64,000 bases of DNA from Cladocopium goreaui (lineage: Eukaryota; Sar; Dinophyceae; Suessiales; Symbiodiniaceae): positions 17,501 through 81,500 of the forward strand of contig CAMXCT020000912.1 of the NCBI GenBank assembly GCA_947184155.2. The letters are read 5' to 3'. Numbering within the stretch: the stretch's first letter is position 1; each line of letters opens with the position of its first letter. This document shows positions 21,966 to 32,332 of the stretch, piece by piece. A model generated the notes under the pieces. It was not told the DNA's origin, did no database searches, and worked only from the letters and a program-made list of their open reading frames with translations. Both the position numbers and the translations under genes were made by a program.

Positions 21966-23370
21966 AATAATAATGTCTAATAAGATATGGATCATTTATA
22001 TGGATTCATCTGGCAATTGACATGGAATGACATGGAATGACATGGATATACTGATCGATATACTGATGCATACTGTATATCGATATCCACATGGTCACTT
22101 CCGGCATGGTCGGAATTCCAGTTCCAAAGGATCCAAAGGATCCAAAGGAAAGTGACCAAAGTTGTGAGCCAAATGAAAGTTGTGACGCTTCTGAATAGTT
22201 GTGACACTTCTGAATTGTTCCATCTAATTCGTGTTAACTTCTTTTTCAGAGATAGACATGTTGAAGTGGCCCAGAACCATCCTTTTTGGCGTTCTGAAAG
22301 GAGCCTGCAGCAATTTATGGTTTTGTTCGATTCTGAATCAGTGATTCCTGCAGAATGTAGTGACTTTGTGACCATATCCTTAAAGAAACACAATGTCACA
22401 GTGGGTGTTTTGGATCATTTGAGAGTCACCCCTGCGTTTTTTGCCTCAGTCCACCTGCTGTCACTTGGAGGCCGCAGGAAACCAAGAGCCGCTGTTGGGA
22501 GAAGCCGTGCGATGACCCGACGCAGAGACGACATGAGACGACCTGCAAATGTGACAACTCGTTTTCACATTTTCACATTTTCACATTTTCACATTTTCAC
22601 ATTTTCACATCCATCATTTTCCAACTTCGTGACTTCGTCACTTCGTCGTCACTTCGTCGTCACTTCGTCGTCACTTCGTCTTCAGACAGTCCGAAGATAT
22701 GACAACTTGTCTTCCACTTGTCTTCCAACTCGCTCGTGACAACTCGCGGTGCCGAGGATCCGGCTCGAGGTTGTTGCGCCTGTCTCTGGCGATGTTTCGT
22801 TCGACTGTCCCTTGGCACTGCCTGGCACGGCTTTGGCAGACGGCTGTGGCACACGGCTGTGGCACACGGCTGTGGCAAACCACGTTGGAACGCGTTTTTG
22901 ACACATTCAGATCTCGGACGTCAATGGAAGTGTTATGAAAGTGTTTTGAGCATGATCCACTGTGATACTCCATGATAGTCCAACCAGACCCAATGCATGA
23001 TGTGTTCTGACACGTTTTCTGACACATTTACAGATTAGCAAAGCTCTGAACCTGCTGAAGCTGCTGAGCTAAGGTTGGGAGGAAAGTGGCGCGATTTGTT
23101 CTTGGTTGCAGCAGTGCCGCGGCATTTCTGAGAAGTCAATGATTTGCAAATCAGATCAAATTGATCAGCAAATTATGAGCAGATGTTGAATGATGTTGAT
23201 GCATTTTGAACGAAATCTGTGCAACCTCTCAACCTTTGACATCTCCTGACAAGTCTTGACCCTCTTGACCATCTGTCATCTTCTCGGTACATCTTGGTAC
23301 ATCTTGTGACCCTCGTCTTTTCCCTCGTTTTTTCCCTTGTTTTGTTTCAAGGCCGTGTGACGGCGCTGAG
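21966..23370. other. CLC intron, no gene seen
   Basis: Contains several short tandem arrays (ttcacattt-type at 22560-22611, cttcgtcgtca-type at 22636-22681, ggctgtggcacac-type near 22840-22880). An open frame at 22152-22739 has no recognisable motif and runs through the arrays; treated as chance. Confidence 0.5.
22560..22681 (+). repeat. Two adjoining short tandem arrays (9-12 bp units)
   Basis: The first array repeats ttttcacat about six times. The second repeats cttcgtcgtca about four times. Both lie in a CLC intron. Confidence 0.85.
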
Positions 23371-23484
23371 GTGGTCACGGTGAACACGGTCCTGGCGTCC
23401 GCGCTGCCTCTGCTGGGCGGCAAGCCGCAGCCGCTGATGATCTCCACGATCTTCGACAAGACGCTGCTCGAGAACGACACCTGG
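23371..23484 (+). CDS. CLC exon VVTVNTVLASALPLLGG to LLENDTW
   Basis: Thirty-eight codons after a cgctgag acceptor, GT donor, phase 0 at both ends. It fits the CLC segment after the helix-K loop: a helix ending in LPLL, then the linker where other members read ELFNDC. It joins the exon at 9767 in frame across the LINE-bearing intron. Confidence 0.8.
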
Positions 23485-23584
23485 GTGCGCAAAAGCAGAA
23501 ACAGCGCATGTGTCAAACTTTAAAAGATCCAGAGACAAAACTGCAGATATTGGCACTTATAACTTATATCATATATATATATTC

Positions 23585-23766
23585 TGTTAAGTAACAACAT
23601 TGTCCAACACACAATTCGTGTACAGTTCAACAGCTGCTGGATGTCACTGTCAACATTATGGATCAACAGGCCTTGAGCCTGAGACTGTTTGCCAACAGTA
23701 CAAAAGAGTGAGCGCGCACAGCATCAGCTGCAACATTGATACAACAGAGCTGCCTGAATCTTTTCA
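23585..23766 (+). repeat. Left LTR
   Basis: About 182 bases, nearly identical to 26509-26693 apart from small indels (att inserted after TGTTAAGTA in the right copy, tg lost near the end) and a few substitutions. That indicates a fairly recent insertion. Confidence 0.92.
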
Positions 23767-23786
23767 TGGTAGCGGAGCAGTGATCC
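23767..23786 (+). promoter_or_regulatory. Primer-binding site, initiator-tRNA-Met-like
   Basis: TGGTAGCGGAGC immediately follows the left LTR. Eukaryotic elements primed by tRNA-Met have TGGTA(T/G)C(A/G)GAGC-type sites there. The match is by memory, not by tRNA comparison. Confidence 0.6.
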
Positions 23787-23997
23787 TGGAAGCATCCAGG
23801 TGAGCTCCAACACGCAGAGGGCTTGATCCCAGAACACTGGGGGACTCTCAACAACAGCTGGAGCAACAAAGGGTAGCAGCCCAACACACCACCCCTGCAA
23901 CGACAAGGTAAAAAGAAACAAACTCAACAACAAGATGCGCAGCAAGAGGGCTTGATCCCAACTATACAGTGTGGGGGACTCTCTACAACAAGGATGG

Positions 23998-24720
23998 CAA
24001 CGGCATATGAGATAGGATCGCCAACAGCAGGAGAAACACAAGCAGAAGCCCTAGCATCAACACACAGGCTGAAGTTGAAACCTCCAACATATGATGGCAA
24101 CTATGCAACATTCGAAGAGTGGAAGTACAAGTTCTCAGCATACATGGGCCTACAGGACAGCATCTTTCCACAGCTGCTTTCAAGAGCAGAAAGAGCAACA
24201 ACAGTGCTCACAGATGCAGAGCTGCTTGGTGCAGCACACAACTGTGTAACAACCTCAAATACATACTCATTAACATCACCAGCGGCCCAGCAGCAACACT
24301 ATGCAGACAATACCAAGACGCAATGGGCTTAGAAGTCTACAGGCAACTGTGCAACAGTTTGCAACACCTGTTGGAAAAAGAAGCATAGGCTACCTCACAA
24401 AGCTACTCAAACCCAAGTTCGACACCAACAACTTGGAGGAGTCCTTCTCAACATGGGAATTTGAGCTGCACGCTACGAGCATGACAACAACGCCCAACTA
24501 CCAGACCAAGTGAAGATAGCAATTCTCATGAATGAGACAACAGGACCACTCCAACAACACTTATACCTTAATGCCAGTGCAACACCAACATATGCTGAGG
24601 TGAGGACAACAATCATGGAGTACTATAGGACCACTACAGCGTTCTCAAGACTCCAACAATAGTCGTCTTCAGCAGTCAGCAGCAATTTAGGAGGAGGCCC
24701 AGCTCCAATGGACATCGGAG
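23998..24720 (+). pseudogene. Gag of the LTR element, broken by frameshifts and a stop
   Basis: Starts MATAYEIGSPTAGETQ. Gag words follow in three frames: PTYDGNYATFEEWKYKF (first frame), LCRQYQDAMGLEVYRQL (second), LKPKFDTNNLEESFSTWEFE (first again), and PLQQHLYLNASATPTY with an in-frame stop after SRLQQ, then PAPMDIGA. The pieces are collinear and leave little missing, so only a few small indels and one nonsense change disabled it. Confidence 0.7.
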
Positions 24721-25155
24721 CTCTTGCAACAGAGACGCTTTTGCGTCACATCAGTGATGTTGGCATCAGCACCCAGCATCACTGAACAGACAGCAACAAC
24801 CAACAACAACAACAGTTTCACTGCAGCTAGCGTGTTAACGTGCGGACGCGTGTACAACGTGCGAACATCGTGCGTGGCATACACACACAAACATACATTT
24901 CTTTTTTGAGCCATGGTGTCAACAAAGGTTGACAACATGTTCTACATCTAGGTTATCTACTTCAACATGGAGTATATCAACATATTCATTTACTGGGAAG
25001 TTTCAACATGGTGGCCAACATGGAGATTCAACTCTGTGATTTTCTTTCTGGAACATGACTGTCTTAGACAACATGTCGGATTGCAACATGAATTTGTTTT
25101 GTCGTTTTTTGCAGGATGTCAACATTTTGTTGACAACACGTGATTACGCCGCTTC

Positions 25156-26229
25156 GTGTGCAGCCGTTTTCCAACCGCTGGAAGATCCACAGTGAAGGAT
25201 CACAACCGGAGTATCAACACGATGTCTCTGGTCAACATGGCAGGTGTGAGGAGTCCAACACTCCCGATGAAGCTGCCGGTCACGTTGAAGGATTTGGGCC
25301 TCAACGCCGTTGAGATCCTCAACAGCGACGTGGCCAACCCTCAACACCTTCACCCAGATGATCTCCACGCAACAAGTGTGGACAACAACACTCCACGATG
25401 GTGGATTGTGATGACCATCGAGGAGTACAACTCCATCAAACCAACAGAGACGGCTGGGGAGTCAACCAACACGGTGATCCCAGCACTTTCGGGCAGCCAA
25501 CGTATGCCCAACTTCGACAAGTTGATCTTAGCGCCTTCGCCACAACTGGCGCTCCCAACAAAGTGGCTCATGATTACCTGGGTTGAGGATGTTCAACAAC
25601 ATCGTCTTCGAACAGGCAACCGGGTGATCAACATGTTCAACAGGGGCTACATGTATCCACAGCAACAGATCGAGAGTGGATGCAACCTTCGTTTCACAAC
25701 GTTTGAGCTGGCATCCCAACAGATCTGGGAAATCAATGCAGATGGAGGCAACACCATGCTTCAACAGATCTGCAACTATTTCCAGCGGAACAAGGACTGG
25801 ATGTGGGCCTACAACATCCCGGTCCAAGTGTCCAACATGAACGTGGAATCAACACAACAGGAGAAGAGGCTCGTACTCCAATGCTTGGAGTATGGTGGAG
25901 CACAGATGCTCCATCATTTCACAACATCCACCAGGGATGCTGTGATGGAGATGCTGCAACAGATGCACAGCACCAGCATCACCAGCGGCATCAACACAGG
26001 CAACATCCTGTTCCGAGGAGCCAAAACAATTGAGAGGATCAGAGGCAACAGCCACCTGGCAACATGGGTCGAGCAACAGTGGACAGAAGAGATGATCAAC
26101 AACCATTTCAAAGAGATCAATGTGTGGCACCTCAACAATTTGCCACTCACCATGCCCAAGGATGAGATCCAACAGTTGCTGCGTGAGAATTGCGCAACAA
26201 CCGATGATGATCAACAGATGGAAGGATGA
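25156..26229 (+). CDS. Orphan 357-codon ORF inside the LTR element
   Basis: An uninterrupted frame in an otherwise broken element. It contains PRWWIVMTIEEYNSIKP, ATSVDNNT and EKRLVLQCLEYGGAQML, and is rich in Gln, Asn and Thr because CAACA words fall inside it in varying frames. No protease, integrase, RT or RNase H motif is seen. The ATG at 25219 (MSLVNMAG) is an alternative start. It might be a captured host gene or an element-specific accessory protein; I do not recognise it. Confidence 0.5.
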   Translation: MCSRFPTAGRSTVKDHNRSINTMSLVNMAGVRSPTLPMKLPVTLKDLGLNAVEILNSDVANPQHLHPDDLHATSVDNNTPRWWIVMTIEEYNSIKPTETAGESTNTVIPALSGSQRMPNFDKLILAPSPQLALPTKWLMITWVEDVQQHRLRTGNRVINMFNRGYMYPQQQIESGCNLRFTTFELASQQIWEINADGGNTMLQQICNYFQRNKDWMWAYNIPVQVSNMNVESTQQEKRLVLQCLEYGGAQMLHHFTTSTRDAVMEMLQQMHSTSITSGINTGNILFRGAKTIERIRGNSHLATWVEQQWTEEMINNHFKEINVWHLNNLPLTMPKDEIQQLLRENCATTDDDQQMEG

Positions 26230-26495
26230 GAAGTCATCCAACAGGTGAGACTGGCACCTCAACCAACAGTCTTTGGATCTTCAGCAGATCCCTGCGCAAC
26301 AAGAGGTTCAAACGTGAGAGCCGGGAATGCACAAAATTAGATGAGTGTTTGATCAACATCTGCGGCTGGGCAAAAGATGTAAAACTACAAGCCGTCAGCC
26401 CTGTACAGAGATCAACACCTAATCAAATAGTATCAACATAATGTGATTGCGTTTCAACAATGTTTGTTTTGTGCAATGTGTTGGAAGCTCCAAGA

Positions 26496-26508
26496 AATTG
26501 AGGGGCCG
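26496..26508 (+). promoter_or_regulatory. Polypurine tract before the right LTR
   Basis: The purine-rich run aattgaggggccg ends exactly at the TG of the right LTR, the expected site for plus-strand priming. Confidence 0.6.
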
Positions 26509-26693
26509 TGTTAAGTAATTAACAACATTGTCCAACGCACAATTCGTGTACAGTTCAACAGCTGCTGGATGTCACTGTCAACATTATGGATCAACAGGCC
26601 TTGAGCCTGAGACTGTTTGCCAACAGTACAAAAGAGTGAGCGCGCACAGCATCAGCGCAACGTTGATACAACAGAGCTGCCTGAATCTTTTCA
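26509..26693 (+). repeat. Right LTR
   Basis: Direct copy of 23585-23766, followed by the target duplication tattc. Confidence 0.92.
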
Positions 26694-27555
26694 TATTCAT
26701 CACATATCAGTTATTTTGAAGAGATTTTTGGTGTAGAACGTAACGATCCCCGTCTTCCATTTTTGGCGATGGCAATTTGAGCCATGCCCTTCTATATCTC
26801 ATACAATATGATCGCGAAAATTCTATAGAGAGATCTCAGGTGGCAACTAGTTTCTTTCCCTTCCTGAAAGCAAGAACAGAACGACACGGGTAAATGCATC
26901 TGGAAAATGATGCCGGAGAGTTTTGTTGAAACAGCATTGGATTTATATATATATATATTGCAGCATTGGATTTATATATATATATACAATATATCAAGAA
27001 CAATGATGTAACCAGATGAATGAAGAAAAACACTTGCAAACCGTGTTGAAGACAGATGCTTAAAAAGAACAGAAATTGGTGTCCCATTCAAGGAAACAAC
27101 TTTCTACCTAGAAAGAGTCATGTTGTATCTTGTGCATCTCTGACACGCAAATCAGTGCAAATCAGCGGGTGAGGATGTCGACATGCCAGAATCGACTTCA
27201 TGCCGCAACTTTTCATGCCACGTTCAAAAATTTTCCAAGATATTCCAACATTTCGGATTATGATTCACAAGTGTCACAAAACATTAGACTGCGAAGTCAG
27301 AATGTCTGTAACGTCCAAATTTCCTGAAATTTTTGACGTTGGCATGTCGAGTTTGAGGTTCTTCCCTGGGCCGGAGTGGCCGGAACGATGACCCTGTGCA
27401 TCTTGGCGTGACAAAATGTGGCAATTCGGGTTTGGACAGTTCAGAAATTTGGATCGTTGACGAAACTGTTGGTTGAACTTGAACTTGTTGGCATGGGTGG
27501 AACTTGGTGGAACTTCTTGGAACTTGTTGGAATTTGTTGGAACTCGACTCGGGAG
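26694..27555. other. CLC intron after the LTR element
   Basis: Contains a duplicated AT-rich segment (gcattggatttatatatata, twice, near 26934-26990). A micro-exon of the CLC gene may be hidden here, because the exon at 27556 begins in phase 2 (a two-base start) while the one at 23484 ends in phase 0. It was not located. Confidence 0.4.
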
Positions 27556-27587
27556 GTTTTCTGATGAAGTGGACAATGACGATCCTT
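27556..27587 (+). CDS. CLC exon FLMKWTMTIL
   Basis: Fits the family pattern FxxKFxLTxxxxG before helix N. It ends CTT before a GC donor (gcgcgt). With the two following exons it gives exactly the family spacing of 20 residues from the Lys to the Pro of the helix-N motif. Confidence 0.8.
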
Positions 27588-27682
27588 GCGCGTGTCTCAA
27601 AGCACGGTGGCGTACACGGCGTACACGGCGGACGGCGATGGGGAGTCGTATCCATCGTATCCGTCGTATCCGTACACCTGAG

Positions 27683-27709
27683 GCGCTGTCATCAGCTATC
27701 CCTGCAGGA
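27683..27709 (+). CDS. CLC micro-exon ALSSAIPAG
   Basis: A 27-base exon between cacctgag and a GT donor, phase 0 at both ends. Confidence 0.8.
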
Positions 27710-27837
27710 GTAGCAAGCTTACAGCAAGCTCACAGCAAGCTCTGGCAACTTCTTGGAAGACCTCTGTGACAATCCTAACCGGTCCTAACCGATCCTAACC
27801 GGTCCTAAGCCTGTTGAAGCGTTGTTGAAGCGTTGAG

Positions 27838-27937
27838 GTGGTGGCTCCCACCATGATCATCGGAGGATTGCTGGGCCGCGTCTTTGGCCATGTCCTTTTG
27901 CCCGCAGCTGAGGGGAAACCCAGGGGCCAGCTGAGTG
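27838..27937 (+). CDS. CLC exon with helix-N motif VVAPTMIIGGLLGRVFG
   Basis: Matches GxFxPSxxIGAxxGRxxG. The aromatic Phe of the GIFxP motif is Val here. The GT donor at 27938 leaves one base that joins to the exon at 28403. Confidence 0.92.
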
Positions 27938-28402
27938 GTACCACGGCCATTCCTCGTCACCGGGGATGACCGGGGATGACGCAGTGACGGGAGCAGCGGG
28001 TACCAAGGCCTGAGTGGTTTGTATCAATGATCCTCACCAAGGATGGCAAGGACCTTAGATGCTGACCTTGTTGAACAAGGCACTTGAAAAGTTGAAGTGG
28101 GAGGAAGATCAATCTGAAGATTTGGTTATTTTCAATCAGATTGGCTGCGATTGGTTCATGTAGATTTTCTGCCACCACATCCATTTCTGCCACTGCTTCC
28201 TAAGGCCAGCCGCCAACAGAAGATCAAAAAGGAGCTTTCTTTGCGCGTTTTGAAGCCCAGCAATTCTCGAAAGATCGCAGCACAAGATTATGTCCAAGTT
28301 TCTGCTGATGATTGTTGACACACCCCAGGTTTATCCATGTTTCATCAGAATTCGGTGGTCAACTTCTCTAGATTTCCACAACGCAACTGGTGAACCGCCG
28401 AG

Positions 28403-28479
28403 GCTGTGCCATCGTGGGCGCTTCGGCCTTTTGCGCCGCGGTGACGCGCGCCTTTGCCATGGCCATCACCGTCTTTGAG
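28403..28479 (+). CDS. CLC exon CAIVGASAFCAAVTRAF to ITVFE
   Basis: Matches the helix O/P region YAxVGAAAxxGGVTRxxxSxxVxxFE. It ends GAG before a GC donor. The leading two bases complete a Gly codon with the previous exon. Confidence 0.93.
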
Positions 28480-28956
28480 GCTCCGAATGCTGAAACTGGA
28501 ATGAAATGCCGGTAGCCGCCCGGTAGCAATCGCTTCCTTCATTAGTTTTCCATCCCAGAAGATTATGTCCCAGTTTATCCAGGATATTTTGTTTCCGATT
28601 CTGGAAGAGAAACTAAATTGGGAACCCAATCTGAAGGTCATCTCAGAGTCATCTTCCATTTGCCATCCATTTTGCCCTGCGACCTGCGACCAGGTCTTGG
28701 CGTTGCCCAACTCTGTGTTGCCTCTCTGTAGTTCGGCCTTGGCTCGGAATCCCGAGCTCAACTTTGAATACTTTGACAAGATTTAAAGGACGTGTGGATT
28801 TATGATATTTATTCTGGGAAAAAACCTTGGTGAACTCTTCGTCAAAACAGCAGTGAAACATTGAAGTTTGTAGACTTTGATTGATTTTGATTAATCCTTA
28901 GATGACCTTTGCCTTGGTGTCTTCATGTGTCTTCCAAGCTGATGGCTGGCATAAAG

Positions 28957-29040
28957 ATTCCATACCGACGGACAAATCGAGGCCGCCATCTTCGTGGCGA
29001 ACAAGGCAGGGCTGCCGACTGCCGCTGATTACCTAGAGAT
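28957..29040 (+). CDS. Possible CLC exon (IEAAIFVANKAGLP)
   Basis: Position and the AAIFVANK phrase suit the last membrane helix before the CBS domains, but phase does not close with the exon ending at 28479. An intervening micro-exon or another reading is needed. Confidence 0.35.
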
Positions 29041-29235
29041 CTTATAGACTTCTGTAGCTCGATGTAGCTCAAGAAGGTCAGGTCAATCCTAACTGGGAAG
29101 AGCAATCCCAATCATGGCATCAATCTCAAGCTGCAGCTTTGATGAGACTGCCTGCTGTACACCAGCATGAACATCTCGAGTGGTTCAGATATTGTGATTA
29201 GATATGTTTCGGGTGTGGCCCTTGGCAACTGTGAG

Positions 29236-29268
29236 GTTTCCTTGCCTTTCTTTGATGCCAACTTGGCC
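29236..29268 (+). CDS. Possible CLC exon VSLPFFDANLA
   Basis: Acceptor tgtgag and GT donor. The phrase resembles LPxLDxN, which follows the last helix in many CLCs. A further open segment at about 29566-29636 (NLGGIPAITF) is similarly placed but weaker. Confidence 0.4.
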
Positions 29269-29859
29269 GTGGCTCCCTAAGATGGAGCGAATCGAACTCT
29301 AGGGCCAAAAAAAATTAACAAAGTTCACGGTTCAGTGTCGAATTTGGAACAGACTTTCAAGTCATTTTGGCACATTTCAAGTGTTCCTCAGCAAATCTGG
29401 GACTGAAAGCTCTGCGAGAATGAACGATTTGTTGATCTCGTTAGTTAATGTTCTGCTTATTCACAATTTCAGATCTTATTCAACTCATTTGTTGTTTCCG
29501 ATATTTTCCGATCTATTTCACAATTTTCACAATTTTCACAGTTCAACATGTTCAACACCACGCTGAGACGCGAAATCTCGGGGGCATCCCGGCCATCACC
29601 TTCACGGACCCCGCTCCGACGCTCCGACGCTCCGAGCCAAGCAGCTAAGCATAATGGCATAGCTAAGCTTGGCATAGCCAACATATTCAAAATATGACAA
29701 ATCCAAACAAATCCAAACAAATATTCAAGTTCAAGGTAGCTATTATAATGCTTATAGAAGTTCATCATGTTCATCATAGTTCATCTAAGAGCCAGGCATA
29801 GCTAAAGCTATGAGTCTTCATCCAGCTATGCAGTTTGTAAGCCTTCTGAATCCCCGGAG

Positions 29860-29932
29860 ATACCATTCCTTGCGCAGGACAAAGCCATTGAGCCCGTGAT
29901 GAAAGTCATGCATGTGGTAGATCTCAGTGAAT
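29860..29932 (+). CDS. CLC exon, start of CBS domain 1 (EPVMKVMHVVDLSE)
   Basis: Encodes IPFLAQDKAIEPVMKVMHVV and DLSE, matching the family's xxDVMxxxVVxL entry to the first CBS domain. The GT donor leaves one base, closing in phase with 30190. Confidence 0.8.
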
Positions 29933-30189
29933 GTGCCATGCTCAGAACGCATTCACATTTTGGCAACATTTCATGCATGGCAACGTCGCATGATCAGACC
30001 TGATTGCCGAATATCGCCGAATATCGCCGAGGGACAAGTGCAAACAGTGCAAACAGTGCAAACTAATGCAAACTATTCTTTCATTTGAAAATATTTGAAA
30101 TTTGTTTTGTGACTCGTCCAACTCGTCCAACTCGTCCAACTCGTCCAAGTTCTTCAGACTTTCTGCATACCGCATTCTGCGTGGCTTAG

Positions 30190-30229
30190 GCTTGCCACAG
30201 ATTGTTACCCTTCGGCACCTTCTCCATGT
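30190..30229 (+). CDS. CLC micro-exon LPQIVTLRHLLHV
   Basis: CBS1 helix. Acceptor gcttag, GT donor. It begins and ends with split codons that match both neighbours. Confidence 0.8.
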
Positions 30230-30336
30230 GTCAGCGGCCAAGCGGCCAAGTACAGCACCATCCAATGCAAAGAATTTCTGGTTCAAACAAGGTCGTTCCC
30301 AGTGCCGGTAGATTCTGAGTCGATTGCGAATTTCAG

Positions 30337-30376
30337 GGTGTCAAATAGCGACCACGATTTCTTTCCGATTGTCCGA
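30337..30376 (+). CDS. CLC micro-exon VSNSDHDFFPIVR
   Basis: Matches the CBS core S(T)xHxGFPVV. Acceptor tttcag, GC donor. Confidence 0.85.
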
Positions 30377-30839
30377 GCCTCAGCAATCTTTGAATGCACA
30401 ACTGAACCTGCCCAGCATAGTTTTCACTGGTTTTCCAGTTCCATACGTCCAAAACTCACAACAGACTTGTTTGGAAAAACGTACTTATAGTATCTTATAG
30501 TTATATATATAAGTAATATATATATATATTATATTAGTTATATCATCTGAATAGATTCACATCTCTTTCCTCACGTGTCGAAACAACATGAATTCATCAG
30601 GTCCGGCCACTGGACTGGGACACCAGCAACCAGGGCCTTCTGGAGGGGACGATGACCCGAAGACAAGTCGAGCCGGGAGCCAAAGTGGAGCCCAAGTGGA
30701 GCCAATGTGGACACCAGGAGAGACGATTGACGTTCAAACTTATCAAACTGCAAGCGGTTTCGAATATTTGATACGTTGTAAAAGCGCTTGTCAGAAGGTG
30801 CGTCAACCATCTTCACCCGGAAGACCCAGGATTTCTCTC

Positions 30840-30916
30840 GGGAATAGACGGAATAGACGGAATAGAGAAGAATGTCAAGAAATGTCAAGAAATGTCAAGA
30901 AATGTCAAGAAATGTC
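30840..30916 (+). repeat. Two short tandem arrays (aatagacgg; aagaaatgtc)
   Basis: Three copies of a nonamer followed by about five copies of a decamer, in the intron before the exon at 30961. Confidence 0.8.
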
Positions 30917-30960
30917 ATTTCATTCCGACCATTCACTTGATGGCACTGAGTGTCACCCAG

Positions 30961-31071
30961 GCTTTTGCTGAAGAAGTTGGATCCCCATGCAGCGACCCCC
31001 GACCGCGAAATCGCCCCTTGGCGTGTGTCCCGAATTCGCCATGACGTTTCGCACGACGTGGGGATTCTAAG
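30961..31071 (+). CDS. CLC exon between the CBS domains (LLLKKLDPH)
   Basis: Encodes LLLKKLDPHAATPDREIAPW, suited to the linker after CBS1. Acceptor acccag, GT donor after TAAG. Phase to the next identified exon does not close, so exons are missing on one or both sides. Confidence 0.55.
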
Positions 31072-31822
31072 GTACAATGAGAATATCATGATATTGAACA
31101 CCAACAACTATGATACCATATAAATCCATATAGGGTTTAGCCAACAATGATGTGGGTATGCAACTTTTACAATGGTTTATACAATGGTTTATCATAATAT
31201 CTTCTGTCAAATGACCATAAAAAGGGGATATCAGATGTATGCCCCATTTTGGAACCAATCCAAATGAGTTGAAGGTGGGTTATCTCAATATCTGGGTTGA
31301 AGTTGAATCCTTTTTTGAAAGTGTGTGATATGTGAGGGTTGGATTGATCAAACTAACATTGAGGAACTGTCCAGAAAAACACCACATTGATGAAAAACTG
31401 GCTAGCGCAGCCAGGATTTGATGAATCCCGAATTTCAAGCCCCACCAGATGGTGCGGAACTTAGCAGGAAGACTGGTGGAAGACTGGTGGAAGACTGGTT
31501 GTGCTTGGTAATCCTTGGTATCACCAAACCTGACACCGCGCAGCTGGGTTGAACTTCCTGTAGATCTTTGGCCACTTTGTGTAGCCTGTCACTTCACAAG
31601 AGTTCTGCAGTACGTACGATGCAAGATTTCAGGACGTGAATAATGGAAAACCACACTATTTTCTTCCTGATTTTATGATGATTTCATATGTTTCCGTGTT
31701 CTTTGAAGTTTTTTAAAGTTCTTTTCATATTTGTTTATTCATTGATGCATTGAATTGATATGAATTGATTGATGCACTGTCCATCACTGTCCGATGTTCG
31801 TGTCTGCAATGGTTCCGCACAG

Positions 31823-31884
31823 GCGGCGAGCCTCTGGTGGAGGGAAGCCCGGTGCGGGTGTCACCGGACTGCACCGTGAAGGAT
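31823..31884 (+). CDS. CLC exon, start of CBS domain 2 (SPVRVSPDCTVKD)
   Basis: Matches the family's SPxxVxxxxTLxxAYxLF entry. It ends GAT before a GT donor in phase 0 and joins VYLLMKVV in the next exon. Confidence 0.82.
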
Positions 31885-32185
31885 GTCTGGGGGCCTGGTG
31901 TCACATGGTGTCACATGGTGTCACTGAACGTCCCTGGTCAAGCCCGGTCAAGCCCTGTCCAGTTCTGAATGAACTCATGGCTAGTCATGACTGGCAAGTT
32001 AAACTCAGTGTGCCGCTGATGATTGATGTTTGGTGGTCCAGATTCACCTATGTTCACCTGGACTTGTTCTGGACCAGTTTTTGATGTGTGGATAGTTGTG
32101 GAGTTTGCCACGCCTCCGTTTGGATTTGACTTCACTTCGACTACTCTGACCACTTCACTTCGACTTTTCCCTCTGAACTCCGCAG

Positions 32186-32224
32186 GTGTATCTTCTCATG
32201 AAAGTGGTCAGGAGCCTTGAGCAG
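32186..32224 (+). CDS. CLC exon VYLLMKVVRSLEQ
   Basis: CBS2 helix after ccgcag, starting in phase 0. The exact donor is unclear (the GAGCAG end is followed by agtctc; a GT lies 8 bases on). Confidence 0.65.
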
Positions 32225-32332
32225 AGTCTCTGGTGTTCTCATGTTCTCAGGTGAAACATGGTGAAACATGGTGAACCATGGTGAAACATGGTGAAACTAT
32301 GTGAAACTTATTGCTGGGATTTCGCTTTCGAG

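Larger units (their letters stand above)
23585..26693 (+). mobile_element. LTR retrotransposon, 3.1 kb, inserted in a CLC intron
   Basis: Two direct terminal repeats (23585-23766 and 26509-26693) begin TGTTAAG and end TTTTCA, the TG...CA form. A primer-binding-like site follows the left LTR and a purine-rich tract precedes the right LTR. The host pentamer tattc lies immediately outside both ends and is the expected target duplication. Internally there is a broken gag and a separate 357-codon ORF; no protease, integrase or reverse transcriptase was found, so the copy is non-autonomous. The element is densely studded with CAACA. Confidence 0.88.

Noticed and set aside
22152..22739. 195-codon open frame on the + strand
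   Set aside because: It runs through two simple tandem arrays, has no motif and lies inside a CLC intron.
29566..29636. NLGGIPAITF segment as a firm CLC exon
   Set aside because: Phase and family position could not be closed; mentioned only as possible.
30760..30850. GASTIFTRKT segment as a CLC CBS1 exon
   Set aside because: It resembles the family's GLIxRxQL strand, but neither boundary gives a consistent phase.
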